DNA of 64,000 bases from Alginatibacterium sediminis (GCF_003610775.1 NZ_RAQO01000002.1:222515-286514); one strand, 5' to 3'. Positions 46,829 through 55,198 are shown, numbered from the stretch's first letter. Notes: generated by a model not told the origin, from the letters alone. Translations and numbers: made by a program.

Positions 46829-47623
46829 CTATTCGCTACCAAAATTTGGGTAACTGTCGAACCCTAAGTCTAAAGATATTTGCGCCGCATGTTCAAACAT
46901 TTGGGCCAATACTTGTTGTTTATTACTCGAATCAAAGCGAATTGTTGGGTAGCTGACGCTTAATCCTGCAATAGCGACTCCAAATCGGTCAAAGATAGGA
47001 ACCGCAATACAGCGAATCCCGAGCTCTTGCTCTTCATTATCCTCTGCATAACCATTTAGTTTGACTTGATCAAGACAAGCTGCAAATAAAGCGCCCTTAC
47101 TAATCGTATTTGGCGTATGCACCTCAAAGCGCATTTGACTTAAAATTAGGGCTTGCATATCGAGATCTTGAAAAGCAATTAATACTTTACCAATAGCCGT
47201 AGTATGTAGCGGATTTCGTCGACCAATGCGGCTATGCATTCGTAGACTGTAGGCCGAATCAATTTTATCTACATAAACGATGGCGTCGTCATCAAAGCAG
47301 CCCAAATGAACCGTCTCTTTGGTTTGCTGAGCCAACAGCAGCATGTGCTTATGGGCAAACTGAGTTAAGGCATTTTCTTTAAGACTTAAACACCCTAGCT
47401 GAAACAGTTTAGGACTTAAACGATACTTTTCTCCATCGTCATTTTGCTGAACAAAACCAAGCTGTTTCATCGTTTGCAAAAAACGATAGACCGTTGCTTT
47501 GGACATCGATAAGCTTTGTGCCAGTTCGGTAACGCCTAATTCGTCAACTTCTCCCAGCGTTTGCAATATACCAAACACCTTAATCACAGAAGATACTGAA
47601 TCTGGTGACGACGTCTCATTCAT
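46829..47623 (-). CDS. kdgR: IclR-family regulator, KdgR-like
   Basis: This 264-residue protein has an N-terminal winged helix (IKVFGILQTLGEVDELGVTELAQSLSMSKATVYRFLQTMKQLGFV) and an IclR effector domain (IGRRNPLHTTAIGKVLIA, EEQELGIRCIAVPIFD). The helix recognition and domain pattern resemble enterobacterial KdgR, which represses KDG catabolism and is relieved by KDG. Its position divergent from ygjV-kdgK-eda supports that role. A KdgR-like box lies in the shared intergenic region. Confidence 0.85.
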   Translation of the reverse strand: MNETSSPDSVSSVIKVFGILQTLGEVDELGVTELAQSLSMSKATVYRFLQTMKQLGFVQQNDDGEKYRLSPKLFQLGCLSLKENALTQFAHKHMLLLAQQTKETVHLGCFDDDAIVYVDKIDSAYSLRMHSRIGRRNPLHTTAIGKVLIAFQDLDMQALILSQMRFEVHTPNTISKGALFAACLDQVKLNGYAEDNEEQELGIRCIAVPIFDRFGVAIAGLSVSYPTIRFDSSNKQQVLAQMFEHAAQISLDLGFDSYPNFGSE

Positions 47624-47708
47624 TGTATGACCTCAAAACAGCTATTAAATCGAAATTTTCTTAACATATATCGCGCATGCTAGACTATTTTTTAATTTTG
47701 TCATACAA
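47623..47708. promoter_or_regulatory. Widely spaced 9-bp inverted repeat at the kdgR start
   Basis: TTGTATGAC (47623-47631) and its exact complement GTCATACAA (47700-47708) face each other, 68 nt apart. The left arm overlaps the kdgR ATG. Each arm resembles a GntR-type half-site, so a looping repressor is a possibility; this is inference. Confidence 0.4.
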
Positions 47709-47722
47709 ATACCTTTCAATTT

Positions 47723-47739
47723 TTGAAACAATGTTTTAA
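47723..47739. promoter_or_regulatory. Candidate KdgR operator
   Basis: TTGAAACA-A-TGTTTTAA is a 17-bp palindrome with one mismatch, 40 nt before the ygjV ATG. Its core (GAAACA/TGTTTY) matches the known enterobacterial KdgR box. It is placed to block ygjV-kdgK-eda transcription. Confidence 0.55.
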
Positions 47740-47778
47740 ATTATACTTAATTCAACTAAATGATGCACAAGTGGGCAA

Positions 47779-48309
47779 ATGTTTGAGCACCAGCAACTTA
47801 TAGCTCAGTTTTTTGGCTTTGTAAGCCTTACTTTGGGTATCCTTAGTTTGTGGCAAAAAAACGATGTCCGTTTAAAGCAGTTTATGTGTGGTCTGAATTG
47901 TTCCCATACTTTGCATTTTTTCCTGCTTGACGCATATCCAGCAATGATAGCAGCCGCTATTTCTGCACTACGCTCAGCTTTATCGATAAAGTTTCGTTCA
48001 TCATGGATGGCGGCTATATTTATAGCTTTAACGATAATCCTTAGCTATCCACAGATTGAAACGTGGACCGATTGCTTTCCGATTATGGGAGCAAGCATGG
48101 GAACGCTGGCATTCTTTTGCCTAAAAGGCATCAAAATGCGCTTAGGTTTGTTGGTAGGCATGTGCTGCTGGCTGACCAACAACATTATTGTTGGCTCGAT
48201 TGGCGGAACCTTATTAGAAGCGACGCTAATGGTCGTAAACTTAAAAACGATATATCAGATGTGGAGGCACTCACAACCAGCTGCCGCATTAGTATGTAAC
48301 AAACTATAA
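47779..48309 (+). CDS. ygjV: YgjV-family inner-membrane protein
   Basis: This 176-residue protein with five to six hydrophobic segments matches the E. coli YgjV family (Imp-YgjV): the N-terminal FGFVSLTLGILSLWQKND and C-terminal GTLLEATLMVVNLKTIYQMW are typical. Its function is unknown. It precedes kdgK by 16 nt and lies divergent from kdgR, so it is likely in the KDG operon. In E. coli ygjV is near the hexuronate genes uxaCA/exuT, a parallel association. Confidence 0.8.
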   Translation: MFEHQQLIAQFFGFVSLTLGILSLWQKNDVRLKQFMCGLNCSHTLHFFLLDAYPAMIAAAISALRSALSIKFRSSWMAAIFIALTIILSYPQIETWTDCFPIMGASMGTLAFFCLKGIKMRLGLLVGMCCWLTNNIIVGSIGGTLLEATLMVVNLKTIYQMWRHSQPAAALVCNKL

Positions 48310-48324
48310 AGATAGAGAACCCTT

Positions 48325-49251
48325 ATGACTACAAATCCAAAAGTTGCCATTATCGGCGAGTGCATGATTGAACTGTCAGAAAACAAAGGACAGGTGGCAC
48401 GTCGTTTTGGTGGTGATACTTTGAACACCGCTGTATATCTTTCACGCCTTTCAGCCTTCTCCCCGTACTATGTAAGTGCGTTAGGCGACAACGACCCATT
48501 TAGCCAAGAAATGGTAGATGCTTGGAATAGTGAAGGGGTTGATACCTCTTTGATCCAGCGCCTACCAAACTACCTTCCCGGCCTCTACTATATTGATGTC
48601 GATGAAAGCGGCGAACGTAGCTTTTTTTATTGGCGTGAGCAGGCTGCGGCTAAGTTTTGGCTCGATCAAGACTGCAGCGAAGACACGCTCGCGCAGCTAA
48701 TGACAATGGACTGGATTTACTTAAGCGGAATTAGTATCGCTATTTTGTCTGACGAAAGCCGTGAAAAGTTTTTCACATGGCTAGCCGCGTTTCGGGCTAA
48801 TGGTGGCAAGGTTGCATTCGACAACAATTATCGCCCTCGCCTATGGCAAAGCAAAGAACATGCACAAGTGGCTTACCGACACATGATGGGATTGTGCGAT
48901 TTGGCTATCTTAACCTTCGACGATGAGCAAGACTTGTTTGGCACAGATACACCGCAAACCTGTATCGACAACTCGCATCAAAGTGGTGTTAACGAAGTTG
49001 TGATTAAGCAAGGCTCTAATCCATGCCAGATCTCTTACCCAGAACACTTTTTGAGTGTAGCAGCACAAAAAATCACCAACGTGGTCGATACTACGGCCGC
49101 CGGTGATTCGTTTAGTGCAGGCTACTTAGCCGGTCGCTTAGCCGGGAAAGATCCACAAGCAAGTGCTGAAATCGCCCACCGTGTTGCTGGAACTGTTATC
49201 CAACATCGCGGCGCAATCATTGACCAACAGTTTATGCCGCAAATTGGCTAA
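48325..49251 (+). CDS. kdgK: 2-keto-3-deoxygluconate kinase KdgK
   Basis: KdgK phosphorylates KDG to KDPG with ATP. It has 308 residues and is of the PfkB family: AIIGECMIELSE at the N-terminus, GGDTLNTAVYLSRL, and the catalytic DTTAAGDSFSAGYLAG near residue 255 with the base Asp. It stands between ygjV and eda and is the entry step for KDG from alginate or pectin breakdown. Confidence 0.93.
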   Translation: MTTNPKVAIIGECMIELSENKGQVARRFGGDTLNTAVYLSRLSAFSPYYVSALGDNDPFSQEMVDAWNSEGVDTSLIQRLPNYLPGLYYIDVDESGERSFFYWREQAAAKFWLDQDCSEDTLAQLMTMDWIYLSGISIAILSDESREKFFTWLAAFRANGGKVAFDNNYRPRLWQSKEHAQVAYRHMMGLCDLAILTFDDEQDLFGTDTPQTCIDNSHQSGVNEVVIKQGSNPCQISYPEHFLSVAAQKITNVVDTTAAGDSFSAGYLAGRLAGKDPQASAEIAHRVAGTVIQHRGAIIDQQFMPQIG

Positions 49252-49278
49252 TACCGAATCAAAACCAAAGGAAAAAAA

Positions 49279-49902
49279 ATGTCTAATTTAGTTGAATCGT
49301 TACGCGCGATTAAAGTTGTTCCAGTAATCGCTATTAACAACGCTGAGCATGCGGCACCCTTGGCAAAAGTTCTAATCGAAAATGGTTTGCCATGTGCTGA
49401 AGTTACGTATCGTACACCTGCAGCAGAGCAAGCGATCCGCAACATGCGCGACGCTTACCCAGATTTGATTATCGGTGCGGGTACAGTTTTAACCTCAGCT
49501 CAAGTTGATAGTGCTATCGACGCTGGTGTTGATTTTATTGTAAGCCCTGGCCTGAACCCTACTACGGTTAAATACTGCCAACAGCGCGGTGTTACAATCG
49601 TCCCTGGCGTTAACAGCCCAAGCCAAGTAGAGCAAGCGATGGAACTAGGTCTAGAGACATTAAAGTTCTTCCCCGCTGGTCCTTCAGGCGGTGTAAACAT
49701 GCTCAAAGCACTAACAGCTGTATACCCAATTCAATTTATGCCTACTGGTGGCGTTTCACCAAGCAACGTACACGAATATCTTGATATCCCAGCAGTATTT
49801 GCTTGTGGTGGTACGTGGATGGTTCCAAATAACTTGGTAGACGAAGAGCGTTGGGACGAGCTTGCTGAGCTGGTTGCTAGCGTTGCTAAATTGTTCGACT
49901 AA
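49279..49902 (+). CDS. eda: KDPG/KHG aldolase Eda
   Basis: Eda cleaves 2-keto-3-deoxy-6-phosphogluconate to pyruvate and glyceraldehyde 3-phosphate. The 207 residues have VVPVIAINNAEHAAPLAK, LPCAEVTYRT, IGAGTVLTSAQ, the Schiff-base Lys in LKFFPAG, and TGGVSPSNVHEYL. AAGGA precedes the ATG, 27 nt after kdgK. The gene ends with a strong terminator and closes the operon. Confidence 0.95.
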   Translation: MSNLVESLRAIKVVPVIAINNAEHAAPLAKVLIENGLPCAEVTYRTPAAEQAIRNMRDAYPDLIIGAGTVLTSAQVDSAIDAGVDFIVSPGLNPTTVKYCQQRGVTIVPGVNSPSQVEQAMELGLETLKFFPAGPSGGVNMLKALTAVYPIQFMPTGGVSPSNVHEYLDIPAVFACGGTWMVPNNLVDEERWDELAELVASVAKLFD

Positions 49903-49925
49903 GTAATTAATCGCTACTGAGAAAT

Positions 49926-49968
49926 GAAAAACCGTACTACGCTTAATAGCTTAGTACGGTTTTCTTTA
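49926..49968 (+). terminator. Rho-independent terminator of ygjV-kdgK-eda
   Basis: A 12-bp stem AAAACCGTACTA/TAGTACGGTTTT with a 12-nt loop is followed by TTTC, 24 nt past the eda stop. Confidence 0.85.
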
Positions 49969-50025
49969 TTTGGCTGTTAGCAAGTGGCCAAGGGTTCTAG
50001 CTTAGGGTTCTATTACTCCCGCTAG

Positions 50026-50688
50026 CTAAGCGGTTGTTTGTTCATCGATAATTTGTAGCAGCAGTGCTTTAACATCGCTAGATTCACGAGCGCCGTTGAT
50101 TAAATACTTTGAGTCGACAATCACAGAAGGCACGCTGCTAATTCCTGCTTGCGTCCAACGATTTAGTTCAGCGCGCACAAAGGTGTTTAGTTCATCATTG
50201 GCTAGAACTTCACCAGCCTCCGCTGCACTTAAGCCCGCAACTTCAACTGCAGCAAGTAACACTTCATCGTTCTCAATATTTTGTTGCGCAGTAAAATAGC
50301 TGTCAAACAAAGCTAGCTTTAAAGCGGTTTGTTTATCGAAATCCTTGGCCCATAACAGCAATTTGTGCGCATTAAAAGTGTTGTAAATTCGGCTTTCATC
50401 GTTGAAGTTAAACTCAAATCCAATATCGCTGCCAATATTTTGTAGCTGTTGGCGAGACTGTTGACTTTGTTCAGGACTAGATCCGTATTTTTCTTGAATG
50501 TGTTCACCCAAGTGCTGTCCACCAGCTGGCATTTGTGGATTCAATTCGAAAGGTTGCCAGTTAATCGAGAACTCGGCTACGTCACTAAGCTCACTAATAG
50601 CCGTTTGCAGTCGCTTGTAACCAACAATGCACCATGGGCACACGACGTCAGAAACAATATCGAGTTGAACTTGGGTTTTACTTGTCAT
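50026..50688 (-). CDS. DsbA-family oxidoreductase, FrnE-like
   Basis: This 220-residue cytoplasmic thioredoxin-fold protein has the CPWC motif in DIVSDVVCPWCIVGYKRL and the FrnE/2-hydroxychromene isomerase-like helical insert. The cis-Pro region is GISSVPSVIVDSKYLINGA. There is no signal peptide, unlike periplasmic DsbA. Members act as disulphide isomerases or GST-like enzymes, but the role is unclear. The ATG at 50688 lies 1 nt after the iadA stop, so it is translationally coupled to that gene. Confidence 0.85.
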   Translation of the reverse strand: MTSKTQVQLDIVSDVVCPWCIVGYKRLQTAISELSDVAEFSINWQPFELNPQMPAGGQHLGEHIQEKYGSSPEQSQQSRQQLQNIGSDIGFEFNFNDESRIYNTFNAHKLLLWAKDFDKQTALKLALFDSYFTAQQNIENDEVLLAAVEVAGLSAAEAGEVLANDELNTFVRAELNRWTQAGISSVPSVIVDSKYLINGARESSDVKALLLQIIDEQTTA

Positions 50689-50689
50689 T

Positions 50690-51844
50690 TTAATATCCAA
50701 ATACTTGTTGGCCTTTTGACCAAACTTTTTCAATTGCCAAATGCTGTTCATCGACCAGAACTAGATCCGCATCATAACCACCGCTAATCAGCCCTTTTCT
50801 ATAAAGACCAAGCGCAGTTGCTGGGTTTTGCGTAATACTCATCAAGGCTGTTGAGAAATCGACACCGTAATCGCAATGAGCCTCGCACACCGCTTCATAC
50901 AAACTGGCAATTCTCCCGACATCAACCCCGATCGCACGTCCAGTATCGTCAAAAACCGGTAAGCTGGCGTTAGCATCTGAACTCATGGTAATTAAGTTTG
51001 GGGCAACCCCTGCATTTATCAACTGGGCTAAAGCGCTAGCACTTTTTACCTCTCCTAAGTCCAACAACTGCTGATTACTACTGGTGGTTAAATCGACATA
51101 ACCGCCAAGCTTTGCAAAACGGATGGCATTAGCACATAAACTGGGGTTACGATTCATATGAGTTGGAACAAAGTGACTGATGTGAATATCGGCTTGTTCT
51201 GCAATTTGTTCTAGCAGCGCAAGTTGCTCGCTGCCATCCCCCATATGACAAAAGATGACCCCTTTTTTGCCTGCAAGCGACGCACTGGTAATCGTTCGTT
51301 TCGCAATGCTCAATAAATCTTGATACTCCAGTACGGAGCCGCGATGGTCACTAAGGGCGATTTCACCAACACCGATGATTTCAGGGATATAAAGCAGATC
51401 GGTCTCTAAACTCTGAGTTAGTGTTGCCAAGGGGATGTGGTAAGAACCACTGTAAAAGTAGGTCGATAGGCCCTTGGCTTGCAGCTCTCGGGCTTTTCCC
51501 AGTACGTTACTTAAGGTACGAGTAATTGAATCGGTACCCAAAGCACCAACTAAGGTCGTGACCCCTGCAGCAGCAGCCTCAGGTGCAAGCAGTTCAGGAG
51601 TTCGATTCCCAAAACCACCCTCTCCACCGCCGCCACAAAAATGCACCAGACCATCAACAAAACCAGGTAATAAACGTTTTGCCCGACCATCAACACAGCT
51701 AAGCAGTCCTTGCTGCTTTGCGACGACCAGCCCTTCCGGCAGTTCTTCATAGATTGCAGATATTTTATCGGCTGCTATCAGAACTTGCCGTTGTCCTAGG
51801 TACTGTGGTGCAAACAGTTCAACATTTTCTATTAGAGTTAACAT
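50690..51844 (-). CDS. IadA-like isoaspartyl dipeptidase/amidohydrolase with altered metal site
   Basis: This 384-residue amidohydrolase is clearly related to E. coli IadA, which cleaves beta-aspartyl dipeptides with two zinc ions bridged by a carboxylated Lys. It keeps GGGGE (71-75), SGSYHIP with Tyr135, HMGDG (His200), PTHMNRN (His229) and SSDANAS (Asp290). However, the first His of the HxH pair is Leu66 (GLVH in place of QHVH), and the position of carboxy-Lys162 is Glu161 in the stretch before SDHR. The alignment at that point could shift by one residue, giving Gly. It may therefore bind metal differently or act on another substrate. It is coupled by 1-nt gaps to both neighbours. Confidence 0.75.
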   Translation of the reverse strand: MLTLIENVELFAPQYLGQRQVLIAADKISAIYEELPEGLVVAKQQGLLSCVDGRAKRLLPGFVDGLVHFCGGGGEGGFGNRTPELLAPEAAAAGVTTLVGALGTDSITRTLSNVLGKARELQAKGLSTYFYSGSYHIPLATLTQSLETDLLYIPEIIGVGEIALSDHRGSVLEYQDLLSIAKRTITSASLAGKKGVIFCHMGDGSEQLALLEQIAEQADIHISHFVPTHMNRNPSLCANAIRFAKLGGYVDLTTSSNQQLLDLGEVKSASALAQLINAGVAPNLITMSSDANASLPVFDDTGRAIGVDVGRIASLYEAVCEAHCDYGVDFSTALMSITQNPATALGLYRKGLISGGYDADLVLVDEQHLAIEKVWSKGQQVFGY

Positions 51845-51845
51845 G

Positions 51846-52382
51846 TTATTGCGCAGTGGTTTGTGGGAACTGGCTAAACATTTGGTCAATTTGCTCATTG
51901 ATAAACACACTGCGTTTATCAGTGCTCATCGTTTGGCTAAGTTTGCGTTGCGACTGTGCTCGCCAAACAACTTGACGCGATTGAGAGTCAGCGACTTCGA
52001 CGACTAGTTTGCCATATTTTACTTCGCGGTAGCGCTCAGGTGTACGCATGCCTACACCATAACGATTACTCGAATATCCAACGCCAAAGCTTCCACCGTA
52101 ACTTTGCAGCTCAGACTCTTCCAGAATATCAAAGCTCACGAGCAAGTCCGGATCAGCATCGACTTTCTCAATTCCTTTTAACTTCAATTGGCTGGTCACT
52201 GCATTTTGGGCGCGCCCCGCGTCCAAGCTTAGAATGTTTTCATTCTCAGCATCATCGTAGCCAAGAAATGCAAAGGAGTTGTATTGCGATAAATCAACAC
52301 TGCTATCGTAATCATAAATAGGGCTTGGTGTACAAGCAGCCAAACTAAAAAGCACTACTAATGCCGATACAAGTTTTTTCAT
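51846..52382 (-). CDS. DUF4136 lipoprotein
   Basis: This is a 178-residue lipoprotein. The signal MKKLVSALVVLFSLAAC has its lipidated Cys at 17. The DUF4136 domain follows, with YDSSVDLSQYNSFAFLGYDD and KYGKLVVEVADSQSRQVVWRAQ. Its function is unknown. The start at 52382 was chosen for the signal peptide; the open frame further upstream is not supported. It is the first gene of a three-gene unit, one base before iadA-like, and is divergent from tcdA. Confidence 0.82.
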   Translation of the reverse strand: MKKLVSALVVLFSLAACTPSPIYDYDSSVDLSQYNSFAFLGYDDAENENILSLDAGRAQNAVTSQLKLKGIEKVDADPDLLVSFDILEESELQSYGGSFGVGYSSNRYGVGMRTPERYREVKYGKLVVEVADSQSRQVVWRAQSQRKLSQTMSTDKRSVFINEQIDQMFSQFPQTTAQ

Positions 52383-52547
52383 AGAGATACCCATATTTGA
52401 AAATAAAGTTGAAAATTTGATATTCGAGTTTGTCGAACTTTTATGTATTACGGCACAAAAATCAACAAGAGTCCAAGAAGACGTATCTTTTGCCAAAGCT
52501 AGATGGCTGTTATAATCGCCAACCTTTTGCAAAAGCGCCACACTAAC

Positions 52548-53339
52548 ATGTCTGATTATCAAACTCGCTTCGCTGGCATTGGTCGTTTATACGGTCAGCG
52601 TGCCCTCCAATATTTTCGAGGCAGTCATGTCTGTGTCATTGGCATCGGTGGCGTGGGATCATGGTGTGCTGAATCCTTGGCACGCAGCGGAATCGGCAAA
52701 ATCACTCTCATCGACTTAGACGATGTTTGCACCACCAATACTAATCGCCAAATTCATGCCCTTCGCAGCCAAATTGGTGAATCCAAGACGGCGGTGATGC
52801 GTACTCGTATTCTAGATATCAATCCCGAGTGCGAATGCCTTGAAGTCGAAGACTTTATTACGCCTTCCAATCTCAATGACTATATTAGTGACGAATTTGA
52901 CTACGTGATTGACGCTATTGATAGTGTTAAAGCTAAAGCTGCTCTTATCTCTTTTTGTAAATATCGCAAAATTAAGCTCATCAGCATTGGCGGAGCCGGT
53001 GGTCAAATCGATCCAACCCAGATCGTTATTGGTGACTTAGCCAAGACCATTCAAGATCCCTTAGCTAAGAAAGTACGCTCTGAACTGCGACGCTTCTATA
53101 ACTTCACTAAAAACCCTAAGCGAAAGTTTGGCGTCGACTGCGTTTACTCAACCGAGCAGCTTATTTATCCAGACAACGACGGTGAAACTTGTATGGCCAA
53201 AAATACCCAAGACGGTAGCATGCGCATGGACTGCTCAGAAGGATTTGGTGCTGTAACTCACATTACCGCAAGTTTTGGTTTTTTTGCCGTATCTAGAGTA
53301 TTGAAGAAGCTCGCGGAACAATCGGCTAAATCCTTATAA
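52548..53339 (+). CDS. tcdA: tRNA threonylcarbamoyladenosine dehydratase TcdA
   Basis: TcdA (CsdL/YgdL) is an E1-like enzyme that cyclises t6A37 to ct6A37 in tRNA with ATP. The 263 residues have an N-terminal RFAGIGRLYGQ, the Rossmann ATP motif VIGIGGVGSWCAESLARSGIG, LIDLDDVCTTNTNRQ and SIGGAGGQIDPT. The ATG at 52548 gives the family N-terminus; a longer frame from 52503 is not supported. It has no strong ribosome site. A hairpin follows. Confidence 0.92.
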   Translation: MSDYQTRFAGIGRLYGQRALQYFRGSHVCVIGIGGVGSWCAESLARSGIGKITLIDLDDVCTTNTNRQIHALRSQIGESKTAVMRTRILDINPECECLEVEDFITPSNLNDYISDEFDYVIDAIDSVKAKAALISFCKYRKIKLISIGGAGGQIDPTQIVIGDLAKTIQDPLAKKVRSELRRFYNFTKNPKRKFGVDCVYSTEQLIYPDNDGETCMAKNTQDGSMRMDCSEGFGAVTHITASFGFFAVSRVLKKLAEQSAKSL

Positions 53340-53403
53340 TTAGCTAATCAACTATTCATTGTCAGCCAGCTGCAACTCATAAATTAGGGCTTATCAATCA
53401 CTT

Positions 53404-53425
53404 TTCGAGCCACCAATGGCTCGAA
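53404..53425 (+). terminator. Hairpin downstream of tcdA
   Basis: A perfect 9-bp stem TTCGAGCCA/TGGCTCGAA with a 4-nt loop lies 65 nt after the stop; only a weak T-run follows. Confidence 0.55.
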
Positions 53426-53617
53426 CCTTATTTCCCCCCTCGTCAGCGCTGTTGATAAATTAAACGAATTAATCCAAAAACCCTCACCTAGATCAATAAA
53501 TATTAGATTTTAGAAATTTATCGGTATTTTTAACGCTCTCGTCACAAGTTTATACAACCACCTCATGATACATTTGCCGCGTGTTCAAACTGGATAACTT
53601 AATAGAGATAGGTTTTT

Positions 53618-55093
53618 ATGTGGAATAAACTAAATAAGTCCATGATGATATGCCAGATGGCATTTGGTCTTTCTTTCTACGGCGTGATGGTCATTTTGAC
53701 CCGCTTTTTCTTGGAAGACTTACAATATAATGAAGCAGACACCATGATGGTTGTTGGTGCATTCTCTGCAATCGGCCCCTTGTTTGCCATTGCTGGCGGT
53801 TTTATTGCTGACAAATTTTTGGGAGCCTATCGCTCTTTAACCATCGCCTATTTTGCCTTTGCGGCGGGTTACGTTCTACTCGTCCTCGGCGCAAGTACAA
53901 CCAATGTGCCCATGAGTTTGGCTGGTATCGCGCTTGCTAGTTATGCGCGCGGTTTAATGTCGCCAAGCTACCCAAGTTTGTTTAAGCGTACCTTTAACAG
54001 CCAAGAGCATTTCGAAAACTGCTATCCAGTGAATTATTCGGTTAACAACGTTGGCGCATTCCTAGGGCAATACCTATTCCCAATGTTTGTTTTGGTTATC
54101 GGTTTTAGCGGTGGTTTTGTCTTATCAGCAGCCATGGCAACCCTAGCCTTTGTTATCCTGGTTATTTCTCGTAAATCATTTGTAGAAATTGGTTCTGAGA
54201 TAGACCAAGAGCCAGTTAGTGCTAAAAACTGGGCTGCATTTAGCGTGTTGTCGCTAGCAATGATTGGCTTAGTGTTCTTCATGTTCTCAAACATGGATAT
54301 CGGCCAAAATGTTGTATACGCAATCGGCGCTGCAGCGATTCTTTATTTCATTAGCTTAATGTTCAAAGCTGGTCGTTCAGACGCTCTCAAGATGGGCACC
54401 ATTTTGATAATGACCGCTTTAACCACTGCATTTTTCGTTTACTACGGACAAATGATGACCTCAATGACCATGGTGACTATTAACACCATGCGCGGCGATC
54501 TATTCGGATTTATTCCAATTGCTCCAGAGGCGGCGATGTCGATGAACCCACTATGGTGTATGGTTGCAGGTCCAGTTATTGCGCTAGTTTTCTCAAGTCT
54601 TGAAAAGCGCAATATCAACTTAACTACCGCCACTAAAGTTGCCTTCTCGTTTGTATTAACTGCAATCGCGTTTGGCATATTAACCTTTGCCGTGAAGAAC
54701 GTAGGCAACGATGTAGTGATTCGTCCAGAAATCTTCTTAGCGATTCACTTCTTCCAAGCCTTTGCCGAAGTGATTGTTGGCTCCATGGTAGTTGCGTTTA
54801 TCTTGTCGGTTGCCCCTAAACACATTGAGAACTTCTCGGTGAGTTTGTTCTCGGTAGCTATCGCACTTAGCGGTATTGTTGGGGCGGTTTTCTCAACCTC
54901 TATCGCACTTGAGAAAGACCAAGAAATCACTCAAGAAATTGTACAAAACGTATATGGCGGTTACTTTAGTACGCTTACGTTCTGGGCAGTTGTGATGGTT
55001 GGCATCGCTTTGGTTTCATCGGTCATTATTCGTAAAATGCTTGCAGCTGGCGATGATGAAAACAACACCACGCTCGAGCAAGTTGAAGCCTAA
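53618..55093 (+). CDS. POT-like (PTR2-related) major facilitator transporter lacking ExxER
   Basis: This is a 491-residue protein with about fourteen hydrophobic segments, the layout of bacterial POT peptide symporters. Family-like stretches are GGFIADKFLGAYRSLTIAYFAFAAGYVL and NYSVNNVGAFLGQYL. The first helix, where POT proteins carry ExxERFxYYG, reads QMAFGLSFYGV (13-23): both Glu and the Arg are missing while the aromatic-Gly end is kept. That motif couples transport to protons in the family, so substrate or energy coupling may differ. GAGATAGG lies upstream of the ATG. It is monocistronic with a strong terminator. Confidence 0.65.
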   Translation: MWNKLNKSMMICQMAFGLSFYGVMVILTRFFLEDLQYNEADTMMVVGAFSAIGPLFAIAGGFIADKFLGAYRSLTIAYFAFAAGYVLLVLGASTTNVPMSLAGIALASYARGLMSPSYPSLFKRTFNSQEHFENCYPVNYSVNNVGAFLGQYLFPMFVLVIGFSGGFVLSAAMATLAFVILVISRKSFVEIGSEIDQEPVSAKNWAAFSVLSLAMIGLVFFMFSNMDIGQNVVYAIGAAAILYFISLMFKAGRSDALKMGTILIMTALTTAFFVYYGQMMTSMTMVTINTMRGDLFGFIPIAPEAAMSMNPLWCMVAGPVIALVFSSLEKRNINLTTATKVAFSFVLTAIAFGILTFAVKNVGNDVVIRPEIFLAIHFFQAFAEVIVGSMVVAFILSVAPKHIENFSVSLFSVAIALSGIVGAVFSTSIALEKDQEITQEIVQNVYGGYFSTLTFWAVVMVGIALVSSVIIRKMLAAGDDENNTTLEQVEA

Positions 55094-55114
55094 TCGGTAC
55101 TGGCTCTACTAACT

Positions 55115-55136
55115 AAGCGCCTTCGGGCGCTTTTTT
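55115..55136 (+). terminator. Rho-independent terminator of the POT-like gene
   Basis: AAGCGCC-TTCG-GGCGCTT followed by TTTT; the UUCG tetraloop makes it very stable. It is 22 nt after the stop. Confidence 0.92.
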
Positions 55137-55198
55137 ATTACCCAAGCTAAATCAACTGCTTTATACTACCGCGCAAACATTTAGAGAGACTCAATACC

